Shown here piece by piece: positions 6,452 to 14,128 of a DNA stretch of 37,711 nt. The number at the start of each line of letters is the position of its first letter. Within the stretch, counting starts at the first letter, position 1. The translations under genes and the position numbers were made by a program. The notes beneath the pieces are model-generated. The model did not search any database, was not told the origin of the DNA, and worked only from the letters and a program-made list of their open reading frames with translations. The stretch is from an uncultured Christensenella sp. (GTDB lineage: Bacteria > Bacillota > Clostridia > Christensenellales > Borkfalkiaceae): the NCBI GenBank assembly GCA_910586035.1, contig CAJUHT010000019.1, positions 1 to 37,711 of the forward strand. The letters are read 5' to 3'.

Positions 6452-7708
6452 TTAACCGCAAAGCTTTTCCAAAGCAAGTTTGTAAATTTCAAAGCACTTG
6501 CGTATCTTTTCAAAGGTGATGTATTCGTCGGGTTGGTGAATAGTACATTCCTCGCCGTCCTCTTCGGGACCGAACGCCGCGCCGCATTTAAGCGCGCGCG
6601 CATAAGTTCCGCCGCCTATTGCCACGGGCTTGGCATCTTTGCCCGTAACCTGATTGTAAACGTTTAAGAGGGTGGTTATAAGCTTTCCGTTTTTGTCGTT
6701 GAACAGGGGCGCCTGCTCGTGCTCGATTACGTAGGGCACGCCCTGTGCGTCTACTATGGAAAGCACGTCTTTAAGCTTGTAAGTGGCGGGGTAGCGTACG
6801 TCGCAGGTTACGAAAATTTTGCCGTTTTCGTATTTAATTATATCGGGCGAGAAAGTAAGCCTGCCCGTTTCGTCCTGCAACTCCGTCAAGCCGAAAGCGC
6901 GGTTGAAAAGCATATCCTTTATATTCGTAAGGTCGAGATAACAAAGCATTTTTTCAATGGCGTTCACGCCCTTTTCCGGTGTGGAGCCGTGCGCGCTTTT
7001 CCCGCGGGAAATTACGTTGCCTTCGGCATATTCCAGCCCCAATTGCTCTAAAAGCGCCTTGTTTTCGGGCGCGGATGCCTGACAATAGTCGCAAACCATA
7101 TTGGCGCTCTTGCCGCCGCTTAGCGAGGTAAAGGAGGGGTTTTCGCAGTCAAATTCAAACGTTAAATGCACAATGCCTTTCTCGGCGTAAATGACGGGAA
7201 AATCCGCGTCGGGAGAAATGCCCGTTTCAGGCATTTTTGCAACCTTGTTGTAGTGCTCTATGCAAGCCCAGCCCGATTCTTCGTTACAGCCTAAAATCAG
7301 CTTTATGTTCTTTTTAGGCTTAAAACCCGCGTCCTTTAACGCCTTCATAGCGTACAGTGTAATCAGCGCGGGACCTTTGTCGTCCATTGCGCCCCTGCCC
7401 CAAATTTTTCCGTTTTCCCTGTCCACTTCGCCGCCGAAAGGTTCGTGCGTCCAGCCGCTGCCCGCAGGCACGACGTCGAGGTGGGCAAGCACGGCAAAGT
7501 CCTCGCCCGCGCCGTAGCGCACTTCGCCCACGTAGTTGTCGTAATTTTTAATCTCGAAGCCGAGGAAGGAAGCCAGCGAAAGGAAGAAGTCGAGGCATCG
7601 CGCGTTTTCCGCGCCGAAAGGCTTGCCCTCCTCCGCGGGCTTTTGCGAAGAATCGAATTTAATCATCTGCGACAGATTTTTTACTATATCTTCAAAATAC
7701 TTTTCCAT
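6452..7708 (-). CDS. pepV: PepV-type M20 dipeptidase
   Basis: A 418-residue cytoplasmic zinc dipeptidase of the M20 family that cleaves dipeptides with an unblocked N-terminus. Metal and catalytic residues are in place: LAHLDVVP (His76, Asp78), RGAMDDKGP (Asp109/Asp110), the general base Glu pair in CNEESGW (143-144), SPDADFPVIYAEKG (Asp167/Asp169), and a C-terminal HQPDEYI segment. The lid domain lies between residues of about 185 and 300. It is somewhat shorter than the roughly 470 residues of lactobacillal PepV. The start has a clear AGAGGTGA site. It is transcribed alone from 7773-7801. The role is amino acid supply from peptides. Confidence 0.93.
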   Translation of the reverse strand: MEKYFEDIVKNLSQMIKFDSSQKPAEEGKPFGAENARCLDFFLSLASFLGFEIKNYDNYVGEVRYGAGEDFAVLAHLDVVPAGSGWTHEPFGGEVDRENGKIWGRGAMDDKGPALITLYAMKALKDAGFKPKKNIKLILGCNEESGWACIEHYNKVAKMPETGISPDADFPVIYAEKGIVHLTFEFDCENPSFTSLSGGKSANMVCDYCQASAPENKALLEQLGLEYAEGNVISRGKSAHGSTPEKGVNAIEKMLCYLDLTNIKDMLFNRAFGLTELQDETGRLTFSPDIIKYENGKIFVTCDVRYPATYKLKDVLSIVDAQGVPYVIEHEQAPLFNDKNGKLITTLLNVYNQVTGKDAKPVAIGGGTYARALKCGAAFGPEEDGEECTIHQPDEYITFEKIRKCFEIYKLALEKLCG

Positions 7709-7772
7709 ACTTTCACCTCTTATGCTTTAAACGCGCGCTTTGCTTAAAAATCGCGCAATTTATATCGTTTTT

Positions 7773-7801
7773 ATTATACTCTTTTTTATTTTTATGGTAA
7801 A
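7773..7801 (-). promoter_or_regulatory. Promoter of pepV
   Basis: On the minus strand: TTTACC (7796-7801), a 17-bp spacer and TATAAT (7773-7778), about 65 nt upstream of the start codon. Confidence 0.6.
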
Positions 7802-7888
7802 ATAAAAATAAGGTAATTTTAAAATTAGTACATATTGACAAATTGTTTTGTCGGTGGTGCAAAACTGCGGAGCGGGAAAGTGGTGGCT

Positions 7889-8563
7889 ATGCATACGGGA
7901 CACAGAAGCAGGCTGGCTGGAAAGATTAAAGACGGCGGAGTTGTTTACGAACACGAGCTGTTGGAGTATCTGTTGTTCAACGCCTGCCCGCGCCGCGACT
8001 TAAACGCAACCGCCCATTCGCTTATAGAAAGGTTCGGTAGCATTTCGGGAGTGTTCGCCGCCCGCCGCGAAGAGCTTGTTTCGGTGGACGGCGTGGGCGA
8101 AAATATGGCGGAATATCTTCTCTGCCTCGGCAAAGCGCTTTCAAAGTGCGGCAATTGCAACAGTTTCGCCGTGTTGAGAAACACCGCCGACTTCAAGTCG
8201 TTTATTTCAACGCGGGCTACGGGCGAAAGCGACTGCTTGGAGCTGTGTTTAATGGATAAGGACGGCAGGGTAAGGCGCATAGTTTCGTTTGCGGCGCAAA
8301 ACGGAGGCAGGGCGGAAGTTTGCGAAAGCAGGATACTCGGCAGTCTTTCCGTTTACCGTCCGTACGGGCTGTTCGCCTGCTACCGCCACGCGGGCGACTG
8401 CGTTTTGCCCGACGGCAACGACGATATTGCGGCGGGCAAGGTGATTGAAGTGTGCAAGCTTTGCGGCGTAAGGCTGTACGATTTCTGCTCGGTCAAGGAC
8501 GGGGAAATTTTCAGCTATTTTATAAACGACAGGCTTATACTGTGCGCGAACAGAGGTAAATAA
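7889..8563 (+). CDS. radC: RadC-like protein with degenerate JAB/MPN metal site
   Basis: A 224-residue protein with the RadC layout: a helix-hairpin-helix region (about residues 20-75, with YEHELLEYLLF and VSVDGVGENMAEYLL) and a JAB/MPN-like domain (about 100-224). The family motif HNHPSGDPTPS...D is altered here to YRHAGDCVLPDGND: the first His and the Pro/Ser are gone, so metal binding is doubtful. ATG at 7889 is chosen because it follows AGCGGGAAAG; upstream GTG and TTG codons are possible. The stop overlaps the start of the histidine kinase by 1 nt (TAATG), so the two are translationally coupled. RadC's role is uncertain in all bacteria. Confidence 0.8.
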   Translation: MHTGHRSRLAGKIKDGGVVYEHELLEYLLFNACPRRDLNATAHSLIERFGSISGVFAARREELVSVDGVGENMAEYLLCLGKALSKCGNCNSFAVLRNTADFKSFISTRATGESDCLELCLMDKDGRVRRIVSFAAQNGGRAEVCESRILGSLSVYRPYGLFACYRHAGDCVLPDGNDDIAAGKVIEVCKLCGVRLYDFCSVKDGEIFSYFINDRLILCANRGK

Positions 8564-9786
8564 TGGAGTATAAGGGTAAAATAATATCCAATCCCGCAAG
8601 GTTTACGCGCGTTTTGGGCGTAGGCGTAGGCGTTGTGCTGTTTGTGTTCGAGGTAATCATCTGCGCGCAGTATGTAAGTTTGAAGCCGATGCCCGCAGTG
8701 TGGAAAATAGTTTCCCTTGTAGGCTGTTCGGTCGCGCTCGACGTTTTGTGCCTTGTGGAGCTTTACGCGATTAAGACGTTAAAGGCGAGAATCGCCGTTT
8801 ACTGCGTGGACTTCGTCTTTTTGTTGTTTGTGTGCGCGCTTACGGGCAGTACGTATATATCTGCGCTGTACTGCGTAATTTTGTCGCAGTTTTATATAAA
8901 TATAGAAGATTTAAAAACCAAAATCATAGCGTTTGTTTTAAGTTGCGTAATGTTTATAGTAACCTGCGTCGTGGGTTGGTTTATAAACCAGATGCGCGAA
9001 ATAACTTATAACGAAATTTTCGATATGGTTTCCGCCTGGATAACGGGCGTAATAATTCTTGCCGCCCACTTCGGCGTAGTCAACTTTTTAATAGGGTTTT
9101 ACCGCACCAACATAAAGCTTACGGGCGCGTTGAAGGAGGCGGACGAAAGCAAGAAACAGCTTGAAGAGGCTTACGCCCAGCTTTCGGAAACGGCGGTGTT
9201 TCAGGAGCGCAACCGCATCGCCCGCGACATACACGACAACGCGGGGCACTCCATTACGGCGGTAATTATGCAGACGGAAGCGGCGAAACTGCTTATAGAC
9301 GTAAATCCGGAAGAAGCCAAGGCAAAGGTCATTTCCGCCAACATACAGGCTAAAAACGCGCTCGACCAGATGCGAGAGAGCGTTCATCTCTTGGCGGGGC
9401 GCGACTCCTCTTGCAGTTTAAAGGAGGAGCTTGAAGAAATTCTGGCGCAGACGATGGACGGCACGGGCGTAAAAATAAGGTGCGCTCTCGACGACGTTCA
9501 GCTTGCGGGCGTAAAGCGCAGGTTTATTGCCAACAGCTTAAAGGAGTGCCTTGCAAACGGTATGCGCCACGGCGGGGCAAGCGCCTTTTACGTGGAGCTC
9601 TCTTCGGAGGCGGGGGTGTTGAGCCTTACCGTTTCCGACAACGGTTGCGGACTTCCCGATAATTTTAAGGAAGGGTTCGGTTTGCGCGGAATAAGGGAAA
9701 AAGCCGTAAATTTCGGCGGCGGAATTGTTTACGAAAGCGAGAGCGGCGACGGCTGCGAAATTAAAATAACCATAAACGCGGAATAA
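8563..9786 (+). CDS. NarL/DesK-type sensor histidine kinase
   Basis: A 407-residue membrane kinase. The N-terminal half (about residues 15-180) has five or six hydrophobic helices with very short loops, so the signal is probably sensed in the membrane. A coiled-coil linker (about 185-212) leads to a HisKA_3 dimerisation domain with the phosphoacceptor His224 in NRIARDIHDNAGH. The HATPase_c domain follows with the N box (LKECLANGMRHG), DNGCGLPDN and GFGLRGIREK. It is coupled to the response regulator at 9814, 27 nt downstream. This layout resembles LiaS/DesK-like sensors of envelope or membrane state, but the signal is not known. Confidence 0.93.
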   Translation: MEYKGKIISNPARFTRVLGVGVGVVLFVFEVIICAQYVSLKPMPAVWKIVSLVGCSVALDVLCLVELYAIKTLKARIAVYCVDFVFLLFVCALTGSTYISALYCVILSQFYINIEDLKTKIIAFVLSCVMFIVTCVVGWFINQMREITYNEIFDMVSAWITGVIILAAHFGVVNFLIGFYRTNIKLTGALKEADESKKQLEEAYAQLSETAVFQERNRIARDIHDNAGHSITAVIMQTEAAKLLIDVNPEEAKAKVISANIQAKNALDQMRESVHLLAGRDSSCSLKEELEEILAQTMDGTGVKIRCALDDVQLAGVKRRFIANSLKECLANGMRHGGASAFYVELSSEAGVLSLTVSDNGCGLPDNFKEGFGLRGIREKAVNFGGGIVYESESGDGCEIKITINAE

Positions 9787-9813
9787 ACCGCGGACGAATT
9801 ACGGGGGTATGCT

Positions 9814-10452
9814 ATGATAAAGGTAATGCTTGTCGACGACCAAATAATTTTGGCGGAGGGCATAAAGAGCGTGTTGGAAACGAGCGGCGACATAACTGTA
9901 TGCGGGGTCGCGCCCGACGGCGCGGAGGCGGTAGAGCTTGCGCAGAGCGCCAAGCCCGACGTTATTTTAATGGATATACGTATGCCCAATATGAACGGCG
10001 TGGCGGCTACAAAGCGAATTAAAGAGGCTTTGCCCGCGTGCAAGATAATCATTCTCACCACGTTCGACGACAGCGACTACATTCTTTCGGCGATAAACAA
10101 CGGGGCGAGCGGCTATCTGTTAAAGGATATCGGTTCCACGGCGTTAATTGACGCCATACGCAACGCGCACGCGGGGGATACCATTCTGCCCTCGAAGATA
10201 GCCAAAAAGATTACCGACGCGGCGCTTATGGTTTCCAGCGACAGGGAAATAAAGTTAAAGCGGGCTTACGGTCTTTCGGACAGAGAGGCGGGCATTGCTA
10301 TGATGATTGCCGACGGCTTTACAAACAGGCAAATTGCTTCCGCGCTTAAACTTTCCGACGGCACGGCGCGCAACTATATAAGCGCCATATATCTTAAATT
10401 GGGCGTGGAAAACAGGCTTGCGGCAATAGCAAAGGTAAAGGAAATAGTTTAA
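9814..10452 (+). CDS. NarL/FixJ-family response regulator
   Basis: A 212-residue DNA-binding regulator, the partner of the kinase at 8563. Its receiver domain (1-118) has the acidic pair DD (8-9), phosphoacceptor Asp54 (ILMDIRMP), the Thr switch in ILTTFDD and Lys104 (LLKDIG). The C-terminal LuxR-type helix-turn-helix (about 150-212) includes LSDREAGIAMMIADGFTNRQ and NYISAIYLKLGVENR. It has a good GGGGG ribosome site. No transporter or obvious target gene lies next to it, so its regulon is probably elsewhere. It is followed by a strong bidirectional terminator. Confidence 0.95.
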   Translation: MIKVMLVDDQIILAEGIKSVLETSGDITVCGVAPDGAEAVELAQSAKPDVILMDIRMPNMNGVAATKRIKEALPACKIIILTTFDDSDYILSAINNGASGYLLKDIGSTALIDAIRNAHAGDTILPSKIAKKITDAALMVSSDREIKLKRAYGLSDREAGIAMMIADGFTNRQIASALKLSDGTARNYISAIYLKLGVENRLAAIAKVKEIV

Positions 10453-10466
10453 TAAATACGTTATAA

Positions 10467-10495
10467 AAGCCCCGCGGCAGACTGCCGCGGGGCTT
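10467..10495. terminator. Bidirectional terminator between convergent genes
   Basis: A 13-bp perfect stem (AAGCCCCGCGGCA, loop GAC, then its complement). It ends the two-component operon on the plus strand and the phosphatase gene on the minus strand, where TTTTATAA follows. Confidence 0.92.
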
Positions 10496-10507
10496 ATCCG
10501 TTTTTAT

Positions 10508-11575
10508 TTATAAGTCGAAAGCTATTGCGGTTACGTCGTCGTGCAGTTCGCCGCAGAAATTCTTTAAATTGGTTTCAAGATTCTTTATAAATTCTTCGCC
10601 CGTGCGCGAAAGCGAAAGGGTTTTAATCGCGCCGTCCACGCCGAACATCTCGCCGTATCTGTTTTTGCTTTCGGTTACTCCGTCGGTCAATAAAACGAGT
10701 ATATCCCCGTTGGAATAGGGTATTGTATCCTCGAAGTACGCGGCGTTGTCAAACCAATTCGACACGGGCGGAGAGTTTAAAACTATGCGGGTTATACCCC
10801 CGCCGGACTTTAAAAGTATGGGTACGTTGTGCCCCGCCATAGAGTAGGTAATGCTGTCCTTGTCTATTCTTGCGGCGGCAACGGTTACGTAATTTCTTTC
10901 GTCTAAGTTCAGCTCCGAAAACTTGTCCGCAAGCGAGGAAATTGCCTGCGCGGGAGAGTAAGCTTTTTTGTCGTAAGCCGCCTTTACAAACGCGGTAAGC
11001 ATACCCGCCGATATGCCTTTGCCCGAAACGTCGGCGATGACCCCGCAGGCGGAGTTGCCTACGGTGTAAACTTCGGGCAGGTCGCCGCCTATGTCGCGGC
11101 AGGGGATATAAAGATAGGAGTAGCGCTTGCCGCCCGCCCATTTGCCCGCGGGCAACAGCCGTTGCTGAATACTCTTAGCCGTCTGCAATTCCCGCGCAAT
11201 TTCCAATTCCAAAGCGTCGTCTATAACGCCCATACTCAGTCCGCCGCCCAAAGGCTTTACGGTAAGCGAAAACGTAACTTCCCGCTTTTCCTCCCCGCCG
11301 AGTTTAAGATACACCCGCCGCGAAACTTCCTTCGAGGAGTAAAAACAGTCTTCGAACGCGGAAATAAGCTGGCAGGACTTTGCGCAGTCGCTCTTGCCGC
11401 ATCTCTTACAGTCGCGCGCGCAACCTACCGCCGCGCCAAGCGTGCCCCGCGCTACCGGCGAGGGGAACAGCGCGGAAAAACTCGCGTTGCGGAAAACGGC
11501 TCTTAAATTTTGGTCGGCTACGATTACGGCGGAAGGCACGCCGTCTATTATGCGCCTGTAAAATTTTTCTATCAT
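10508..11575 (-). CDS. PAS / Cys-cluster / SpoIIE-type PP2C phosphatase
   Basis: A 355-residue soluble signalling protein. The N-terminal part (about 5-120) is a PAS-like domain interrupted by the cluster C52-x3-C56-x2-C59-x4-C64-x3-C68, which could hold a metal or an Fe-S centre. A short helical linker (about 120-142, KSIQQRLLP) joins a SpoIIE/RsbU-type Ser/Thr phosphatase domain with DIGGD (161-165), ADVSGKG (Asp182), AGHNVPILL, LLTDGVTE and a final HDD. Its metal-binding Asp residues are present, so it is likely active. No anti-sigma kinase or anti-sigma antagonist gene is adjacent. PAS domains with such clusters are known in redox-sensing phosphatases near hydrogenases, but none is seen here. 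The lipid kinase lies 73 nt upstream on the same strand. Confidence 0.9.
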   Translation of the reverse strand: MIEKFYRRIIDGVPSAVIVADQNLRAVFRNASFSALFPSPVARGTLGAAVGCARDCKRCGKSDCAKSCQLISAFEDCFYSSKEVSRRVYLKLGGEEKREVTFSLTVKPLGGGLSMGVIDDALELEIARELQTAKSIQQRLLPAGKWAGGKRYSYLYIPCRDIGGDLPEVYTVGNSACGVIADVSGKGISAGMLTAFVKAAYDKKAYSPAQAISSLADKFSELNLDERNYVTVAAARIDKDSITYSMAGHNVPILLKSGGGITRIVLNSPPVSNWFDNAAYFEDTIPYSNGDILVLLTDGVTESKNRYGEMFGVDGAIKTLSLSRTGEEFIKNLETNLKNFCGELHDDVTAIAFDL

Positions 11576-11648
11576 AAATTACTTTTTTATTTGGTAACGG
11601 GTTTAAACAATCGGATTGCGCGCTCTAACGTTGCCGTTTGCGTTTTTT

Positions 11649-12536
11649 TTACACTCGGCTGGGCAGATAGAATTTGAGTTTACCCGCTTCTATGTGCGCG
11701 TCGAGCGCGACACCCTCGTAAATTTCACCCTCCGCCTGAACGGGGGCAAGCCCGTCGAGCGGCATAATTTTAGCGCGCTTGCACTTTACGTGCGTAACTT
11801 CCTTTACGCTGTTTACTTTTCCCGCGGTAAGTTTTATAAACGCCAAAAGCGTGCGCCACCGCGAAAGATAGTCCACCACCAAAAGGTCTATATATCCGTC
11901 GTCTATTTTCGCGTCGGGGAAAAGTTTTATTCCGCCGCCTATTTGTCTGCCGTTGCCGAGGCAGGCTATAATTCCCGTAAATGTTCTCTCTTCGCCGCCG
12001 TCCCAGCTCGCCTTGAAAGTAGAGGCTCTATATAGCCGCAAGCTCTTTAAAAACGCCGAAAAATATTTTTTCTTTCCCGTCTTTTTGCCCGAGTACGCGC
12101 GCTTCAACACGTCCACGTCAATGCCCATACCTATGGCGTTAATGCTTCTCAGTCCGCTTGCCGTTTCTATATAGTCGATGGGAGTGGGCGCACGGAAAGC
12201 GATATTTTCCGCCGCGCTCTTAACGTCGAGCGGGATGCGCGCAGATTCGGCAAAGTCGTTGCCCGAACCGAGAGGGATAAGCCCAAGCGTGCAGTTTTGC
12301 GTGTCCTCTATTCCGTTTAAAACTTCGTGCAAAGTGCCGTCGCCGCCCATAGCTACAATGTGGGCGAACGTTCCGCCCGCGGTAAGGCGTGCGGCAATTT
12401 CCTTTGCGTGCCCCGCGCGTTGGGTTTCGTAAAAGGTTACTTCCTTTCCCGCAACGGCAAAAATGCGTTTAACCGTTTCAATTTTATTCTTACTTTTTTC
12501 GTCCGCATTGAAGCCGTTGACAATAATGTGGTACAT
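11649..12536 (-). CDS. Diacylglycerol/lipid kinase family protein (YegS/DgkB-like)
   Basis: A 295-residue cytoplasmic lipid kinase. The nucleotide-binding motif GGDGT is at residues 64-68 (VAMGGDGTLHEVLNG), followed by LGSGNDF (89-95), and the C-terminal beta-sandwich domain ends in FYLPSRV. In Bacillus and Staphylococcus DgkB recycles diacylglycerol made during lipoteichoic acid synthesis; other members have different lipid substrates, so the exact substrate is open. It has a good GGAGAG ribosome site, a promoter that shares its -35 with cca, and a terminator-like hairpin in its leader (12549-12571). Confidence 0.9.
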   Translation of the reverse strand: MYHIIVNGFNADEKSKNKIETVKRIFAVAGKEVTFYETQRAGHAKEIAARLTAGGTFAHIVAMGGDGTLHEVLNGIEDTQNCTLGLIPLGSGNDFAESARIPLDVKSAAENIAFRAPTPIDYIETASGLRSINAIGMGIDVDVLKRAYSGKKTGKKKYFSAFLKSLRLYRASTFKASWDGGEERTFTGIIACLGNGRQIGGGIKLFPDAKIDDGYIDLLVVDYLSRWRTLLAFIKLTAGKVNSVKEVTHVKCKRAKIMPLDGLAPVQAEGEIYEGVALDAHIEAGKLKFYLPSRV

Positions 12537-12548
12537 TTATCTCTCCGT

Positions 12549-12571
12549 AAAAAAGCCGCAAGTCGTGCGGC
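12549..12571 (-). promoter_or_regulatory. Terminator-like hairpin in the lipid kinase leader
   Basis: On the minus strand GCCGCA-CGACT-TGCGGC is followed at once by six T's and lies between the predicted transcription start (about 12586) and the start codon (12536). It has the form of a Rho-independent terminator. No upstream minus-strand gene needs one, so it may act as an attenuator of the kinase gene. Confidence 0.5.
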
Positions 12572-12592
12572 GCCGTAACCGTTCCGCGCAAT

Positions 12593-12621
12593 ATTATACA
12601 ATATTCCCGCAAAGATTGCAA
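12593..12621 (-). promoter_or_regulatory. Promoter of the lipid kinase gene
   Basis: On the minus strand: TTGCAA (12616-12621), a 17-bp spacer and TATAAT (12593-12598). The -35 hexamer is the same bases used by the cca promoter on the other strand. Confidence 0.75.
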
Positions 12622-12644
12622 TAGTTTTGTAAATTTGCTATAAT
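12616..12644 (+). promoter_or_regulatory. Promoter of cca
   Basis: TTGCAA (12616-12621), a 17-bp spacer and TATAAT (12639-12644). TTGCAA is its own reverse complement, so this hexamer is the -35 for both directions. Confidence 0.75.
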
Positions 12645-12688
12645 GATAAAACTAAAATATTTGTTACTATTTGTAATACGGTAGCGCT

Positions 12689-14032
12689 ATGTACAATCTT
12701 ATTCCCCAAAAACTCATACGGCTTGCCCAAAGCTTGCAAAAACCGCTGTACGTGGTGGGCGGAGCCTGCCGCGATTTTATTGCGGGGCTTAAAGGCGAAA
12801 ACTGCGATTGGGATATCTGCGCGCCTGTTCGCGCGGAGGAATTTTCCGCCGCCGCCGAAAGGGCGGGGTTCAAAGTTTCGGCAGTGTTCAAAAACACGGG
12901 CACGGTGCGTATGAGCGCCGACGGCTACGACTTCGAGTACGCCTGCTTCCGCACGGACAGATACGTGCGCGGCGAACACTCCCCCGCGGAAGTTTATTTC
13001 ACCGAGGATATAACGGCGGACGCTTGCCGCCGCGATTTTAAGTGCAACGCCGTCTATTACGATATTAAAGCGCGCGATTTTGTCGACCCTCTGGGCGGGA
13101 TAGAGGAAATAAAGAACAGAGTAATTTCAACTGTGGTCGCCGCGGAAAAGGTGTTCGGCGAGGACGGTTTAAGGCTTATGCGTCTGTGCCGTATAGCCGC
13201 GCAGACGGGGTTTACTCCTTCCAAGGAGTGCGTGGACGGGGCGAGAAAAAACCGCGCAATGTTAAACGACATAGCCGCCGAAAGGGTGTGGGCGGAGCTT
13301 TCGGCTCTGCTTCGCGCGGATATAAAGTACGGGGTTGCGCAAGCTCAGTATGCGGGGCTTTGCATTATGCGGGATACGGGCGTGCTTGCAACGCTTCTGC
13401 CGGAGCTTGCCGCGGGCGATGGTATGGAGCAGAGGGCGGACTTTCACAGCCACGACGTGCTCGAACACACTTTAAGGTGCGTGCGCTACGCCCCCGTAAA
13501 CATACGCCTTGCCGCGCTCTTGCACGACGTGGGCAAGCCCTATTGCAAAAACGTTTTCGGTAAATTTGCGGGGCACGAAACGGAGGGGGAACGCATTGCG
13601 GGCGAAATATGCGCAAGGTTAAAGGCGCCAAAGCGGGTTGCCGAGCGCGCGTGCGCGCTTGTAAGGTGGCATATGTACGACCTGTCGGGCGCAACTTCGC
13701 CTAATAAAGTGCGCAAATTTATAGTAAGGCATCTGGATATTTTAGACGATTTGCTCGCCTTGAAACAGGCGGACTATTCCGCCTGCAAGGACGATTTGTC
13801 GGTTGCGCCTTGTGTGAAAAGATGGCGAAATATTTATTCCGAAATGCTTTCGGCGGGCTTGCCGCTCACTTTAAAACAGCTTGCGGTAAGGGGCGACGAA
13901 TTGATTGGCGCGGGAATATGCCCCGACGAAACGGCAAAAACGCTCGATTTTTTACTTTGCGAGTGCGTTACGGGCAACGTGCCCAACGAAAAAGAACGGT
14001 TGATAAAGCACGCGCGCGCCCGCAGGGTATAG
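12689..14032 (+). CDS. cca: CCA-adding tRNA nucleotidyltransferase with HD domain
   Basis: A 447-residue enzyme that adds or repairs the CCA end of tRNAs. The class II nucleotidyltransferase head shows VVGGACRDFIAG and the catalytic DWD (CDWDIC, about residues 40-42), RRDFKCNAVYYD, and the RLMRLCRIAAQTGF neck. A C-terminal HD domain (about 245-350) has HDVLEHTL, LLHDVGKP and GHETEG, as in bacterial CCA enzymes with a phosphohydrolase part. The length and layout are normal. The ribosome site is weak (GGTAG). The encoded CCA in both tRNAs here means its main role is probably repair. Confidence 0.95.
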   Translation: MYNLIPQKLIRLAQSLQKPLYVVGGACRDFIAGLKGENCDWDICAPVRAEEFSAAAERAGFKVSAVFKNTGTVRMSADGYDFEYACFRTDRYVRGEHSPAEVYFTEDITADACRRDFKCNAVYYDIKARDFVDPLGGIEEIKNRVISTVVAAEKVFGEDGLRLMRLCRIAAQTGFTPSKECVDGARKNRAMLNDIAAERVWAELSALLRADIKYGVAQAQYAGLCIMRDTGVLATLLPELAAGDGMEQRADFHSHDVLEHTLRCVRYAPVNIRLAALLHDVGKPYCKNVFGKFAGHETEGERIAGEICARLKAPKRVAERACALVRWHMYDLSGATSPNKVRKFIVRHLDILDDLLALKQADYSACKDDLSVAPCVKRWRNIYSEMLSAGLPLTLKQLAVRGDELIGAGICPDETAKTLDFLLCECVTGNVPNEKERLIKHARARRV

Positions 14033-14036
14033 GCGC

Positions 14037-14048
14037 GCAAACGTTTGC
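14037..14048. promoter_or_regulatory. Palindromic operator-like site GCAAACGTTTGC
   Basis: A perfect 12-bp palindrome with a central CG, the hallmark of LacI-family operators. It overlaps the predicted -35 (14045-14050) of the gene at 14129. The half-site GCAAACG also occurs in the fructan-locus motifs at 26324 and 26357. Confidence 0.45.
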
Positions 14049-14074
14049 TTTTTTGCGCTTGAATATAGTATAAT
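14045..14074 (+). promoter_or_regulatory. Promoter for the 925-residue protein
   Basis: TTGCTT (14045-14050), an 18-bp spacer and a perfect TATAAT (14069-14074). A GGAGGTG ribosome site precedes the ATG at 14129. Confidence 0.6.
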
Positions 14075-14128
14075 GTTTTTCGCGGCGGTGCGCGCCGCGG
14101 GCGGCGTAAGCCGCTTTGGAGGTGAATT

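Noticed and set aside
7835..7840. TTGACA upstream of radC as a promoter
   Set aside because: No -10 box at 16-18 bp; the matching positions read GTGCAAAA-like sequence. The radC promoter was not found.
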